This document shows, piece by piece, positions 9,902 through 20,009 of a stretch of 64,000 nucleotides of DNA. The number at the start of each line of letters is the position of its first letter. Positions within the stretch are counted from its first letter, which is position 1. The stretch comes from Agrobacterium vitis (GTDB lineage Bacteria; Pseudomonadota; Alphaproteobacteria; Rhizobiales; Rhizobiaceae): NCBI RefSeq assembly GCF_013337045.2, contig NZ_CP118260.1, positions 620,001 to 684,000 of the forward strand, read 5' to 3'. The notes beneath the pieces were generated by a model. It ran no database searches. It worked only from the letters and a program-made list of their open reading frames with translations, and was not told where the DNA came from. Made by a program: the position numbers and the translations under genes.

Positions 9902-10846
9902 TCAGGCAAAAACGATCCGGGGGAAATAAAAGCTCACCACCCAGTTCGGCATATCGACCACTTCGCTGATTCTGAGATCGCCGCAGACCGAGCAAAGCAT
10001 ATAGGCATCGACCGGTGCCATGCCATGCTCGGCGGCCAGAAGATCGACCATCCGCATCACCGCCTCGCGGGCGCCGGTCATCAGGTCAGGCCCAATGCCT
10101 GTCGTTACCTCATAGCCCGCGCCGTCCAGGTGCCGGGTGACGGGTTCGGTGACGGTGAAGCGCGGGCTTTGCAGGGCCATGCCCTTCACCAGATCCAGTG
10201 TCAGTTCCACATCCATCCGGCTTTCGATGGCGGTGCCGCACACTTCGCCATCGCCTTGCGCAGCATGGGTGTCACCGACCGAAAACAATCCGCCCTCGAC
10301 CTCAACCGGCAAATAAAGCGTCACGCCCGCCGCGAGATCGCGGATATCGAGATTGCCGCCAACTCGGCGCGGTGGCACGACCGAATGCGGACCGGGATCG
10401 GCTGGCGCAAGCCCGATGGTTCCGGCGAAGGGTTTTAGCGGCACTTTGCCGCCTGGGCCGTATAGGGCAGGGGCCATGGACACCGCATCATAGTGCCAGA
10501 TATGCAGGGCCGGGTCCTTGAACTGATCGGCCAGCAGGCCAAAGCCCGGAATATTGGCGGTCCAGCCGAGACCGGAGGGATGAAACTTGCGGATGGAGAC
10601 CTTGACCACATCGCCGGGCATGGCGCCCTCGATATAAACCGGGCCGGAAACCGGGTTGATCCCGGCAAAATCCAGGGTCGCAAGGCTCGCAGGCGTTGCA
10701 TCGGCGCTGAGCTGGCCGCCGGAGGCATCCATGCATTCAAACAGGATTGTTTCGCCTGGTTTTGCGACCAGCGCCGGTTTGAAATCCCTGTCCCAGCCGA
10801 AGTGATGCTGGGCGCGGTGGATGGTGTGGGTGCAGGCGATGCACAT
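9902..10846 (-). CDS. Acetamidase/formamidase family amidohydrolase (FmdA_AmdA)
   Basis: A 314-residue protein of the FmdA/AmdA acetamidase-formamidase family, zinc-dependent beta-sandwich enzymes that hydrolyse short amides to acid and ammonia. Typical segments are visible: THTIHRAQHHFGWD at the N-terminus, YIEGAMPGDVV, GDTHAAQGDGEVCGTAIE in the middle (a metal and substrate region), and the C-terminal CSVCGDLRISEVVDMPN. The frame begins at a TTG at 10867, but a GGGAG ribosome site precedes the ATG at 10846, which I chose. It is the last gene of the AmiC/AmiR-headed operon, so the natural role is probably ammonia release from an imported amide. The exact substrate is not readable. Confidence 0.86.
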   Translation of the reverse strand: MCIACTHTIHRAQHHFGWDRDFKPALVAKPGETILFECMDASGGQLSADATPASLATLDFAGINPVSGPVYIEGAMPGDVVKVSIRKFHPSGLGWTANIPGFGLLADQFKDPALHIWHYDAVSMAPALYGPGGKVPLKPFAGTIGLAPADPGPHSVVPPRRVGGNLDIRDLAAGVTLYLPVEVEGGLFSVGDTHAAQGDGEVCGTAIESRMDVELTLDLVKGMALQSPRFTVTEPVTRHLDGAGYEVTTGIGPDLMTGAREAVMRMVDLLAAEHGMAPVDAYMLCSVCGDLRISEVVDMPNWVVSFYFPRIVFA

Positions 10847-10863
10847 GGCGGGCTCCCTTTTCT

Positions 10864-11850
10864 TCAATCCAGCGGAAAATGACAGGCGACCTTGCGCTCT
10901 GCCGAGGCAGGCGTCAGCGGTGGCCGCAGGTCGCGGCAGATATCCTTTGCATAAGGACAGCGGGTGGAAAACTTGCAGCCGCCGGGCGGATTGAGCGGGC
11001 TTGGAATCTCGCCCGTCAGCAGGATGCGTTCGCGCTTGTCACGCTTATGCGGCTGCGGAATGGCCGACAGCAGCGCCTGCGTGTAGGGATGGCTGGGATT
11101 GGCATAGAGCGCATCCGTGTCGCCGATCTCGACGATGGAGCCGAGATACATCACCGCCACCCGCGTTGAGACCTGCCGCACCACGGCCAGATCATGTGCA
11201 ATGAACACATAGGTGAGGTCGAGTTTTTCGCGCAACTCACTGAACAGGTTGACGATCTGCGCCTGCACCGACACATCGAGCGCCGACACCGGCTCGTCGG
11301 CGACAATCATCTTCGGCTCGACCGCCAAGGCCCGGGCAATGCCGATCCGCTGGCGCTGGCCGCCGGAAAATTCATGCGGATAGCGGTCCAGATATTCACG
11401 CCGGAGCCCGACGAGATCCATCAGCTCGGCCAACCGGTCCTCGATAGCGCCACCCTCGCGGATCTTATGGACCTTCAGCACTTCGCTCAGCACATCGCGC
11501 ACCTTGCGGCGCGGATTGAGCGAGGCGGAGGGGTCCTGGAAGATCATCTGCATCTTGCGCCGCACCGATTTCAGCGCCTTGCCGTCCACCTTGGTAATGT
11601 CTTGTCCGTCAAAGGTCAGCGATCCACCGCTGACATCATAGAGCCGTGTCAGGCAGCGTCCGAGCGTCGATTTGCCGGAGCCGGATTCGCCGACAAGCCC
11701 CAGGGTCTCTGTGGGATAAACGTCGAGGCTGATGCCTTCGACGGCGCGCAGCAGTTTGCCGGAGCCGGGACGCATGGTCTTGCCGACAGTGAAACTCTTG
11801 GTGAGATCCTGTGTCGAGAGCAGGGGCGTGGTGTGAGATGTCTCGCTCAT
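10864..11850 (-). CDS. Dipeptide/oligopeptide ABC importer ATPase (OppF/DppF type)
   Basis: A 328-residue ATP-binding subunit that powers import with its partner ATPase upstream. Walker A is GESGSGKST at residues 54-62, the ABC signature SGGQ at 162-165 and Walker B MIVADEP at 181-187. The C-terminal oligopeptide-transporter extension is present and has the Cys-rich segment GCKFSTRCPYAKDIC. The gene starts inside the stop of the preceding ATPase (ATGA at 11847-11850), so translation is probably coupled. It belongs to the amide-responsive operon, so the cargo may be amides or peptides. Confidence 0.92.
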   Translation of the reverse strand: MSETSHTTPLLSTQDLTKSFTVGKTMRPGSGKLLRAVEGISLDVYPTETLGLVGESGSGKSTLGRCLTRLYDVSGGSLTFDGQDITKVDGKALKSVRRKMQMIFQDPSASLNPRRKVRDVLSEVLKVHKIREGGAIEDRLAELMDLVGLRREYLDRYPHEFSGGQRQRIGIARALAVEPKMIVADEPVSALDVSVQAQIVNLFSELREKLDLTYVFIAHDLAVVRQVSTRVAVMYLGSIVEIGDTDALYANPSHPYTQALLSAIPQPHKRDKRERILLTGEIPSPLNPPGGCKFSTRCPYAKDICRDLRPPLTPASAERKVACHFPLD

Positions 11851-12872
11851 GCCAGGGTCTCCAGTGGCAGGATGTCTTGGCGAAAGGCTTCACGTTCCGG
11901 CCCGTCCAGCACGCAGAGTGCCGATTGCTCTCCCATGCGCCGCAACGGCGGATGTGCCGCGCAGCCCTCCCGCGCAAACATACATCGCGGTGCAAATCCA
12001 CAGCCCTCCGTCAGGCTGTCTGGCGTGGGTGGCATGCCGGGAATGGATTTCAGCCGCTTCAGGCGTGGTCCGGTCAAAGGCGGGATCGAGGCCATCAGGC
12101 CCCAGCTATAGGGATGCATCGGTGTCGAGAAGATCTGGTCGGTGGTGCCGCGTTCAACAATGCGGCCCGCATACATCACCGCCACCCGGTCGGCGACTTC
12201 GGCGACCACGCCCATGTCATGGGTGATGAGAATGATCGCCGAGCCGAAATCCTTGCGCAAGCGGATCAACAGGTCGAGAACCTGTGCCTGGACGGTCACA
12301 TCCAGCGCCGTTGTCGGCTCATCGGCCACCAGCAGCGCCGGGCTACAGGACAGCGCCATGGCGATGACGACGCGCTGGCGCATGCCGCCGGACAGTTGAT
12401 GCGGATAGCGGTCTACGGCCTCGCCCGGATTGGACAGGCCGACTTCGCCCAACAGTTCAATGGCCCGCAGCCTTGCCGCCCGTGCCGAGATCGGCTCATG
12501 GGCGCGGATCTGTTCGGCGATCTGCCAGCCCACTGATTTCACCGGGTTCAGCGCCGTCATCGGGTCCTGGGAAATCAGGCCGATCTGCTTGCCGCGAATG
12601 CGCCGCATCTGGCTTGCCGACATCTCCAGAATGCGCTGGCCGCGAAAGGTGACAGTGCCGTCCACCCGCGTGGTCTTGCGGTCATGCAGGCCGAGCAGCG
12701 ACAAGAGGGTCACTGATTTGCCGGAGCCGGATTCACCGACGACAGACAGGATTTCACCTTCGCGCACGCTAAAGGACACATCGCGCACGGCCCGCACATA
12801 GCCGCGATCGGTGGCGAAGGAGACGCTGAGGCCGTTGACATCAAGCAACAGGGGTTTTTCGGTCTGGGTCAT
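11847..12872 (-). CDS. Dipeptide/oligopeptide ABC importer ATPase (OppD/DppD type)
   Basis: A 341-residue ATPase subunit, partner of the following OppF-type protein. Walker A is GESGSGKS at residues 46-53, the signature SGGMRQ at 161-166 and Walker B LLVADEP near 180-186. The C-terminal domain has the spaced Cys residues of this subfamily ([15 protein letters not shown]). It lies 2 bases after the permease gene and overlaps the next ATPase. Confidence 0.92.
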   Translation of the reverse strand: MTQTEKPLLLDVNGLSVSFATDRGYVRAVRDVSFSVREGEILSVVGESGSGKSVTLLSLLGLHDRKTTRVDGTVTFRGQRILEMSASQMRRIRGKQIGLISQDPMTALNPVKSVGWQIAEQIRAHEPISARAARLRAIELLGEVGLSNPGEAVDRYPHQLSGGMRQRVVIAMALSCSPALLVADEPTTALDVTVQAQVLDLLIRLRKDFGSAIILITHDMGVVAEVADRVAVMYAGRIVERGTTDQIFSTPMHPYSWGLMASIPPLTGPRLKRLKSIPGMPPTPDSLTEGCGFAPRCMFAREGCAAHPPLRRMGEQSALCVLDGPEREAFRQDILPLETLA

Positions 12873-12874
12873 TT

Positions 12875-13846
<972 letters not shown>

Positions 13847-13857
13847 CGGGTGGCTCC

Positions 13858-14910
13858 TCAAATCACTTTTGTGCGCGGGTCGAGCGCATCGCGCACGCTG
13901 TCACCCAGCACGTTGAGCGCCAGCACGCAGAGCACGATGGCAACGCCCGGCGCCAGGGCCACCAGCGGACGGGTGTAAAGCAGGCCCTGGCCATCCTGGA
14001 TGATCGTGCCCCAGCTGGCATCCGGGGCCTGTACGCCGATGGAGAGGAAGGACAGCGAGGATTCGGTGATGATGTTCAGCGCCATCATCAGCGGAATGAA
14101 GACGATCAGTGTTGTCGAGACATTCGGCAAGATGTCCTTGATCAGGATACGCCATTTGGGAATGCCAAGGCCGATGGCGGCCAGCACGAATTCGCTGTTT
14201 TTGAGCGAGAGTACCCGACCGCGCACCGGACGCGCCACGTAAGGCACGTAGATAATGCCGATAATGCCGATGGGCAGCAGCAGGCTGCTGGAATTGATCT
14301 CGATAGGGCCGATGGTAATGCCCTGCGAAATCAGCACGATGGACAGCGAAATGGCCAGAAGATAGACCGGGAATGCCCAGAGAATGTCGAGAATGCGCGA
14401 GAGCACCATATCGGTGACACCGCCAAAGAAGCCAGCCGAAATCCCGACGATTGCGGCCAGCACCAGACAGATCAAGGTTGATGATGCGGATATCAGCAGC
14501 GAATTGCGTCCGCCATAGAGCAGGCGGGCAGCAACATCGCGGCCCTGGCTGTCGGCCCCAAGCAAGTATGGGCCTTTGAGGGTCGGCCCGATGGGGGTAA
14601 CGCCGAGGCCAAGGCCTTCAGTCGACGCCTGCATGACCTTCACCCGCTGACCGTCGATTGTCACCCTGCCGCTGAGGTTGGAGCGGAACGGGTCGGTACC
14701 CGATACCATCGAGGCATAGAGCGGGGCGGCGAGGCTGGAGGCGATGATGACCAGCAGCACGAAAGCCGCCGCGATGGCCGATTTATCCCTTCGAAGCAAC
14801 CGCCAGGCGCGGTGCCACGGGCTGGCGCCACCCGCTTTTCTGGGGGGCTGCGGTTCAGGCTCTCGATTGGATTGGGCAGGGCTGGCCATGCCTTCCGACA
14901 CATAGTTCAT
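13858..14910 (-). CDS. Peptide-type ABC importer permease (DppC/OppC type)
   Basis: A 350-residue inner-membrane permease with a Pro-rich cytoplasmic N-terminus, a first helix (AIAAAFVLLVIIASSLAAPL), a long periplasmic stretch containing LLGADSQGRDVAARLLYGGR (the DppC hallmark), then five more helices. The EAA-type loop is at LAAIGLGIPKWRIL. It forms the membrane channel with the DppB-type protein, whose gene starts 12 bases after this stop. It is separated from the binding-protein gene by a 230-base spacer holding an inverted repeat. Confidence 0.9.
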   Translation of the reverse strand: MNYVSEGMASPAQSNREPEPQPPRKAGGASPWHRAWRLLRRDKSAIAAAFVLLVIIASSLAAPLYASMVSGTDPFRSNLSGRVTIDGQRVKVMQASTEGLGLGVTPIGPTLKGPYLLGADSQGRDVAARLLYGGRNSLLISASSTLICLVLAAIVGISAGFFGGVTDMVLSRILDILWAFPVYLLAISLSIVLISQGITIGPIEINSSSLLLPIGIIGIIYVPYVARPVRGRVLSLKNSEFVLAAIGLGIPKWRILIKDILPNVSTTLIVFIPLMMALNIITESSLSFLSIGVQAPDASWGTIIQDGQGLLYTRPLVALAPGVAIVLCVLALNVLGDSVRDALDPRTKVI

Positions 14911-14959
14911 CTGCGCTTCTCTTCAAGCTCGGTCATGGGGGGCGATGGAGAGGGGGAAC

Positions 14960-15111
14960 GCCCCCTCCCCAACCCTCCCCACAAAGGGGGAGGGGTATGT
15001 TGAATGTGCCGCCGATCTCGTCATCCCGCATGACTGTTTGTTTGATATATCAGTGGGATGTCGCTGATGTTTACGGTCTCCCTCCCCTTTGTGGGGAGGG
15101 TGGGGAGGGGC
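14960..15111. repeat. GC-rich intergenic inverted repeat, about 35-bp arms
   Basis: The spacer between the binding-protein and DppC-type genes (14911-15140) holds two near-identical inverted arms, 14960-14995 and 15080-15111. Each is C-rich then G-rich (core CCCTCCCCACAAAGGGG) and partly self-palindromic. An 84-base spacer separates them. Arrays like this are common in rhizobial intergenic DNA. On the operon transcript the arms could fold and uncouple expression of the binding protein from the permeases. Confidence 0.75.
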
Positions 15112-15140
15112 TTTTCACGCGCCGCCCCTGATGTGTCGGC

Positions 15141-16847
15141 TCATTTCACCCAGGATTGCGAGATCACCCAGCGGTTCTGCTTGTTGAACAGGTAATTGCC
15201 GAGCCGCGCCGAAGTGAAGTTGACGCTCTTTGGCGTGAACAGCGGTGCAAGCGGTGCCTGTTCCATGAAGGCTTTGTCGATTTTGGCCCAATTGGCGTCA
15301 GCTGCTTTGGGGTCCTTGATGGACAATGCCATCGTGTCCTGCATCTGCTTGTCCAGTTCCTTGTTGCAGTAACCGGCGATGTTGATGGAGGAATCGCTGC
15401 CCGGATGGATGCTGTCGCAAGACAGCAGAACGTTGATGAAGTCCGAGGCTGCCGGATAATCCATGTACCACTGCGTGACACTGATCTGGACGTTGTTATT
15501 CGTATTCTGGATATAGGTGAACTCGATATTCGGCGAGATCGCCTTCAGCGAGGCGTCATAACCCAGCTCGTTCAACAGGCTCTGCACATAGGTGCCAATG
15601 CCGCGACCAACGGCATTATCCTCGGCAATGATCGTTACCTTCTGGCCAGCGGTGCCGCTTTCCTTGATCAGTGCCTTGGCCTTGTCCATATCAGGCTCGC
15701 TCCAGCTTTCGCCGGGGTTCTTGGTGTAAAGGCAGTTGGGAGCATAGCCGGGGAAGTCAGGCGGGAGGATTTGGCAGGTCGGGGAGGCCAGCGCATCGCC
15801 GCCGAACAGGCCGACCAATGCGTCGCGGTCCAGTGCATAGTTTACCGCCTGGCGCACCTTGATATTGTTGAATGGCGCCAGATTGGTGTTCATCGGCAGG
15901 TACCAGAAGGCAGCTAGCGGATCGATATGCATCTGCTTGGCATATTTCGAGCCCAGTTCCGGCAGGCGATCGGCGGGCGGCGTGTCGAACATCCAGTCGA
16001 CCTGGCCGTTCTGGATGGCGTTGATCGTGGCTTCCTCGGTCATGCCGAACTGGTAGACGATTTCTTCGGCGTAGCCATCGGGCTGCGCATCGACGCTCCA
16101 TTCCTTGAAATGCGGATTGCGCTTCAACACCATTTTTTCATTGGGGTTGTAGCTGGCAATCATATAGGGGCCGGTGGCGGGAAGCGGCGTGGTGCCAGCG
16201 TCCTTGGCGGGCGTGTCGGCGGGCAGGATGCTGGCATGCGGCACGGCCATCTTGTCGAAGAATTCCGAATCCGCCTGGGTCAAGTGAATGGTCACGGTGC
16301 CCGCCGCGTCATCGGCAATCACGCCGCCTTCAAGCGTGCAGTTTGCTGCATCGGCAATGCATTTGTCGGCCCCGACGATGCCGTTGTAAAAGCTGCCGGT
16401 GGTTGGACCATTGACCTTGAAGATACGCTGGAAAGAGGCGGCCACATCCGACGGCTTCAATTCCTGGCCGGTCGAGAACATGATGCCCTTGCGGATCTTG
16501 AACACATAGGTCTTGCCATCGTCCTGCGGCTCGGGAATGGCCTCTGCCACATCAGGCACGATCTTGAAGCCCTCGGTGCCAGCGGCCTGCTTGAACTTGA
16601 CCAAGCCGTCATTGGTCATCTGAAGTACCTGCCAATATTGACCGGTATAGTTGATGGCGGGGTCGATGGTACCGGCTGCGGAAACGGCGGCCAACGTCAT
16701 CGTGCCACCGCGATGCTGGGCCATCAGCGCCGCCCGGTCCTGCGCATAGGAGATACCGGAAAGTGCTGTCTGGGCGAGAAGGCAGGTTGCGAGAAATGTG
16801 CCTGCCTTGCAGGACAAGGCTTTGGTCGATCTGGTCATGGAGTTCAT
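15141..16847 (-). CDS. Periplasmic peptide/amide-binding protein (SBP family 5)
   Basis: A 568-residue extracellular solute-binding protein of the DppA/OppA family. A Sec signal peptide is visible (basic start, hydrophobic core TFLATCLLAQTALSG, likely cleavage after SYAQ). Family features include GGTMTLA near the mature N-terminus, DDGKTYVFKIRKGIMFSTG, NPHFKEW and the hinge segment NNIKVRQAVNYALDRDAL. It delivers substrate to the permeases encoded downstream. It is the first transporter gene after the peptidase in the amide operon. The ligand cannot be read from sequence; the operon suggests a peptide or amino acid amide. Confidence 0.9.
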   Translation of the reverse strand: MNSMTRSTKALSCKAGTFLATCLLAQTALSGISYAQDRAALMAQHRGGTMTLAAVSAAGTIDPAINYTGQYWQVLQMTNDGLVKFKQAAGTEGFKIVPDVAEAIPEPQDDGKTYVFKIRKGIMFSTGQELKPSDVAASFQRIFKVNGPTTGSFYNGIVGADKCIADAANCTLEGGVIADDAAGTVTIHLTQADSEFFDKMAVPHASILPADTPAKDAGTTPLPATGPYMIASYNPNEKMVLKRNPHFKEWSVDAQPDGYAEEIVYQFGMTEEATINAIQNGQVDWMFDTPPADRLPELGSKYAKQMHIDPLAAFWYLPMNTNLAPFNNIKVRQAVNYALDRDALVGLFGGDALASPTCQILPPDFPGYAPNCLYTKNPGESWSEPDMDKAKALIKESGTAGQKVTIIAEDNAVGRGIGTYVQSLLNELGYDASLKAISPNIEFTYIQNTNNNVQISVTQWYMDYPAASDFINVLLSCDSIHPGSDSSINIAGYCNKELDKQMQDTMALSIKDPKAADANWAKIDKAFMEQAPLAPLFTPKSVNFTSARLGNYLFNKQNRWVISQSWVK

Positions 16848-16902
16848 TCCCTCTGGTTCTTATTGGGTCGGTTGATTGTGGCGGCTCTTGTCGGGGCCGT
16901 TA

Positions 16903-17796
16903 TCAGGGAGCTTTCTGGTCGAGGAAGGCGCTGACTTCCGCCATGCAGGCGTCGCGCTCTTCCACATGCGGCATGTGGCTGGACTGTTCGAAAATCCGCC
17001 AGCGCACATCGGGGATCTCATCGGCGAAGGGCTGCACGCAGGCTTCGGTCGCCTCATCGAACCGACCGGAAATCAGCAGGGTCGGGACAGCGATGGTCGA
17101 GAGCCTGCCCTCGATTGTCCAGTCCTTCATGGTGCCGATGACATGGAATTCATTGGGGCCGTTCATGGTGTGATAAACGGTCGGATCGGCGGCAATCGCA
17201 TCAAAGGTGCGCTGCACTTCTGCTGGCATCGGCACGACGCGGCAGACATGGCGCTGGTTGAAGACATCGGTTGCCTTCATATAGTCGTCGCTGTCGGTGG
17301 TTTCCGCCTGTTCGTGGGCCAGCAATGTCGCCTGCACATCAGCGGGCAGCGCTTCACGCAGCCGGTTTGCTTCTGAGACCCAGGTGCGCAGCGAGGCTGG
17401 CGAATTGGCGATCACCAGGGCTTTCAGCCCTTCGGGCTGGTCCACGGCAAATTCCGCGCCGAGCATGCCACCCCAGGATTGGCCGAGCAGGCAATAGGCG
17501 CCGCGAATGCCGAGATGGTCGATCAGGTTGTGCAGTTCCGCCTTGAAGAACGCCACCGTCCAGAAGTCGCCGCCCTTATCGGGCAGATGGGTGGATTTGC
17601 CATTGCCGACCTGGTCGTAATGTACGACGGCGCGGCCCGTTGCGGCAATGTCCTTGAAACTGTCGACATAGTCATGGGTGCAGCCGGGACCGCCATGAGC
17701 CACGATCAATGGCGGCTTGCCGGAGGTGATATCGCCGGTGATCCGATACCAGGTCTGATACTCGCCGTAGGGGGCGAAACCTTCAATAGTCGACAC
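16903..17796 (-). CDS. Proline-iminopeptidase-like alpha/beta hydrolase
   Basis: A 297-residue cytoplasmic alpha/beta hydrolase of the proline-specific peptidase group. The oxyanion motif HGGPG is at 34-38, the nucleophile elbow GQSWGG at 105-110 (Ser107), the acid Asp247 in SGRFDE and the His274 in [10 protein letters not shown], so the triad is complete. I chose a GTG start at 17796 because AAGGAG (17804-17809) lies in front of it; a longer frame would run into the amiR gene. Enzymes of this type remove N-terminal proline or hydrolyse prolyl amides and esters. Its place between amiR and an importer suggests it processes the imported compound. Confidence 0.85.
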   Translation of the reverse strand: MSTIEGFAPYGEYQTWYRITGDITSGKPPLIVAHGGPGCTHDYVDSFKDIAATGRAVVHYDQVGNGKSTHLPDKGGDFWTVAFFKAELHNLIDHLGIRGAYCLLGQSWGGMLGAEFAVDQPEGLKALVIANSPASLRTWVSEANRLREALPADVQATLLAHEQAETTDSDDYMKATDVFNQRHVCRVVPMPAEVQRTFDAIAADPTVYHTMNGPNEFHVIGTMKDWTIEGRLSTIAVPTLLISGRFDEATEACVQPFADEIPDVRWRIFEQSSHMPHVEERDACMAEVSAFLDQKAP

Positions 17797-17827
17797 GCAA
17801 AAACTCCTTATGGACTGCAATTCTGTT

Positions 17828-18433
17828 TCAGTTGGATTTCGGGATGGGAAACTCGCCGATATGCCGGTCATTGCGGCAGATGGCCTCGGCGGCATCCTCG
17901 ATTGTCATGCCCCAGTCCATCGCCACCATGCGCAATCTGCGCCAGGCCTCGGCCTCGGTGCAGGCGCCCTGCCGCAGCAATTCCAGCACGGCATGCACCA
18001 CGACCGGTCGCTGCCGGACCCGGTTTTCCAGGCTGCGGATGTCATCGGCCTGGCTGCGGGCTGCCTGATAGGCATGGGCGGCGATCAACAAGGCGCTATA
18101 GGCACCGGTGGAGCCGACCGGTTTTAGGAGATGGGCATTGGAGCCTTGCGACAGCGCCCACTCGATCCGCCCAGGGGTTTCCGAGCCGATCAGTGCGATC
18201 ATCGGCATCGGCGCAAATCCGGCTGGCCAGGGAAACTGACCGTCATGACCCATATCGGCATCGAAAAACACGATGTCGGCCCCGGCATGGCTCTCGTCCA
18301 GTTGCGGCCAGGCAATCGTCACCCGGATATGCAGGAGTTCGAGCTGGCGTTGCAGCGCATCGACGGAAGGATGCGGGCGATGCAGGATGATCGCATGCCA
18401 ATTGGCAAGCAGGGGACGTTCGGGCCGCTTCAT
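17828..18433 (-). CDS. amiR: AmiR/NasR-type ANTAR antitermination regulator
   Basis: A 201-residue regulator with an N-terminal receiver-like pseudo domain (as in AmiR) and a C-terminal ANTAR RNA-binding domain. The ANTAR pattern is clear near residues 145-190: [28 protein letters not shown], then [13 protein letters not shown] proteins bind paired stem-loops in a leader transcript and block an intrinsic terminator. The start overlaps the amiC stop (ATGA at 18430-18433), the arrangement known for the AmiC-AmiR complex in which the sensor holds the regulator inactive until an amide binds. The terminator in the leader at 19662-19702 is the obvious target. Confidence 0.88.
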   Translation of the reverse strand: MKRPERPLLANWHAIILHRPHPSVDALQRQLELLHIRVTIAWPQLDESHAGADIVFFDADMGHDGQFPWPAGFAPMPMIALIGSETPGRIEWALSQGSNAHLLKPVGSTGAYSALLIAAHAYQAARSQADDIRSLENRVRQRPVVVHAVLELLRQGACTEAEAWRRLRMVAMDWGMTIEDAAEAICRNDRHIGEFPIPKSN

Positions 18434-19614
18434 TTGATCACCTTCAGCGATGGTGACGTCTGGGGTTTAGGGGCGGGTGGAGTGTCTTCCATTCGCTTTG
18501 GTTGGCTGCGCACCAGATAGGGATCAGCCTCAATGGGTGCCGCTGCACTCTGAAACAGCGTGAAGGAACCATCCTGGTCCGAAAGTGCGATATGCGGACG
18601 AAGCGCGGCGTGCTGGGTGCGGGGGTCGATTTTCAATGGCCCAAGCGGGGTGCGAAATAGCCGGTTCGTGGCGGCATGGCGCACGGCCTCCGGCATGTCG
18701 CTGCCCACATCGGCAATGGCCTGCGCCAGAACCATCACAGCGGTATAGGCAGAAACGAAAGGCGTGGTCAGGCGGCGGTCCTGACCGTGACGCCGTGCGA
18801 TTCCTGCCTTGAACTCCTGATTTTCCGCGCTCTCCAGTCCCTGGAAATAGACAGAGGTGGTGATATGGCCAATCCGGGCGGATGGCTCCAGAACGGCGAG
18901 ATCCGTTTCGCAGAGATTGCAGGCGGTGACAGGACAGTGTTCCGGGGCAAAATCTGGGTCTTCGCGCCGCAGGGCGTCATAGGCGGCTAGAAAGGCGGCT
19001 GCCGATTGGCCGACGAGATTGCTCAGGATGAAATCGGGTCGTTTCTGGCGAATTTCGGCAATCAGGTGATCGACCTGGGTCGAGCCGAGCGGCATATAAC
19101 GGTCCGCGACGACCTGGCCGCCGCTGGCCTCGGTGAGTTCCCGGGCGATCCGGCTGACTTCCCACCCCCAGATATAATTGGACCCGACAATGAAAGGCCG
19201 CCGCCCGAACCGTGGCAGGATATGCGCAAACAACGGCAGAAGGTGCTGGTTGGGACAGGCACCCAGATAAAGCGCGCTGTCGCTGGCCTCATAGCCTTCA
19301 TAAGGAAAGGCATACCAGAGCAGGGCGCCGGAGCGTTCGACCACCGGCAGGATTTCCTTGCGGCTCCAGGAGGTGATGGCGCCGATGATATGTTTGCAGC
19401 CATCATCGCGGGTGGCCGCTTCCGCCATCAATCCATAGCGCTCGGCATTGCCGCCGGGATCGGCCAGTTTCGCCTCGATTTGAACAGCAAATGCCGTATC
19501 GGCATTGATCTGCGCAATGGCCGCCATCGCCCCATCCACGGCTTCCCGGCCAAGTGCCGCATAAGGCCCGGTGGTCGAGAACAGGATCGAAATCGGAACG
19601 GTCATCCTTGTCAT
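18430..19614 (-). CDS. amiC: AmiC-type amide sensor, cytosolic periplasmic-binding-protein fold
   Basis: A 394-residue protein of the type I periplasmic-binding fold (Peripla_BP_6, AmiC/FmdD/UrtA-like). The N-terminus (VPISILFSTTGPYAALGREAVDGAMAAI) starts the fold directly and has no signal peptide, so the protein is cytosolic, as AmiC is. Other family segments are GAITSWSRKEILPV, FIVGSNYIWGWE and SVYFQGLESAENQEF. By analogy with Pseudomonas AmiC it binds a small amide and frees AmiR. Being the first gene of the operon fits autogenous control. The inducing ligand is unknown. Confidence 0.87.
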   Translation of the reverse strand: MTRMTVPISILFSTTGPYAALGREAVDGAMAAIAQINADTAFAVQIEAKLADPGGNAERYGLMAEAATRDDGCKHIIGAITSWSRKEILPVVERSGALLWYAFPYEGYEASDSALYLGACPNQHLLPLFAHILPRFGRRPFIVGSNYIWGWEVSRIARELTEASGGQVVADRYMPLGSTQVDHLIAEIRQKRPDFILSNLVGQSAAAFLAAYDALRREDPDFAPEHCPVTACNLCETDLAVLEPSARIGHITTSVYFQGLESAENQEFKAGIARRHGQDRRLTTPFVSAYTAVMVLAQAIADVGSDMPEAVRHAATNRLFRTPLGPLKIDPRTQHAALRPHIALSDQDGSFTLFQSAAAPIEADPYLVRSQPKRMEDTPPAPKPQTSPSLKVIK

Positions 19615-19661
19615 GCAGTCTCTCTGGTCTTGCGGTCTTTCCTAGGGGAGAAATCGCGCAT

Positions 19662-19702
19662 AAAAAAAGCCCCGGCCCGTCCGTGAAGACGAGTAGCGGG
19701 GC
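19662..19702 (-). terminator. Leader intrinsic terminator upstream of amiC, likely ANTAR target
   Basis: On the - strand a GC stem (GCCCCG/CGGGGC, 19697-19702 with 19669-19674) encloses a second small stem and is followed at once by seven Ts (19668-19662). It lies 48 bases before the amiC start, and no gene ends upstream of it on this strand, so it must act inside the 5' leader. Two short stem-loops lie just upstream at 19722-19734 and 19742-19761. This is the expected layout of an ANTAR-controlled attenuator. Confidence 0.8.
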
Positions 19703-19811
19703 GTGTTTGCCTGCGGCATCAAAGCCATGTGCTTGACGGCAAGGACGATAAACTTTGTCCTGTCGCCAGTTTATCCCTAAATCCGTATGGGATTGTCGGA
19801 AGTTCACTTGC

Positions 19812-19840
19812 AGGCTATGCCCAGGTTAAAATATAGTCAA
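19812..19840 (-). promoter_or_regulatory. Candidate sigma-70 promoter for the amide operon
   Basis: Reading the - strand, TTGACT (19840-19835) is followed after 17 bases by TAGCCT (19817-19812). The -35 is good and the -10 weak. Transcription from here would give a leader of about 190 bases holding the stem-loops and terminator before amiC. The rest of 19615-20009 holds no gene that I can see. Confidence 0.4.
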
Positions 19841-20009
19841 CAGGAATTTTCGCCCATTTAATAGGCTTTAATGGTTGCGCGCTTGTATCTTCTGCAACGA
19901 GTACGCTTAACGGGAGCGATAGAGCCGATATGGGAAAATCACCACCCCAGGCAGGACTTGGAAGGCGTGGAGACATCTGGCGATTCTGCTGGGGCGGGGA
20001 TGGACGGGC

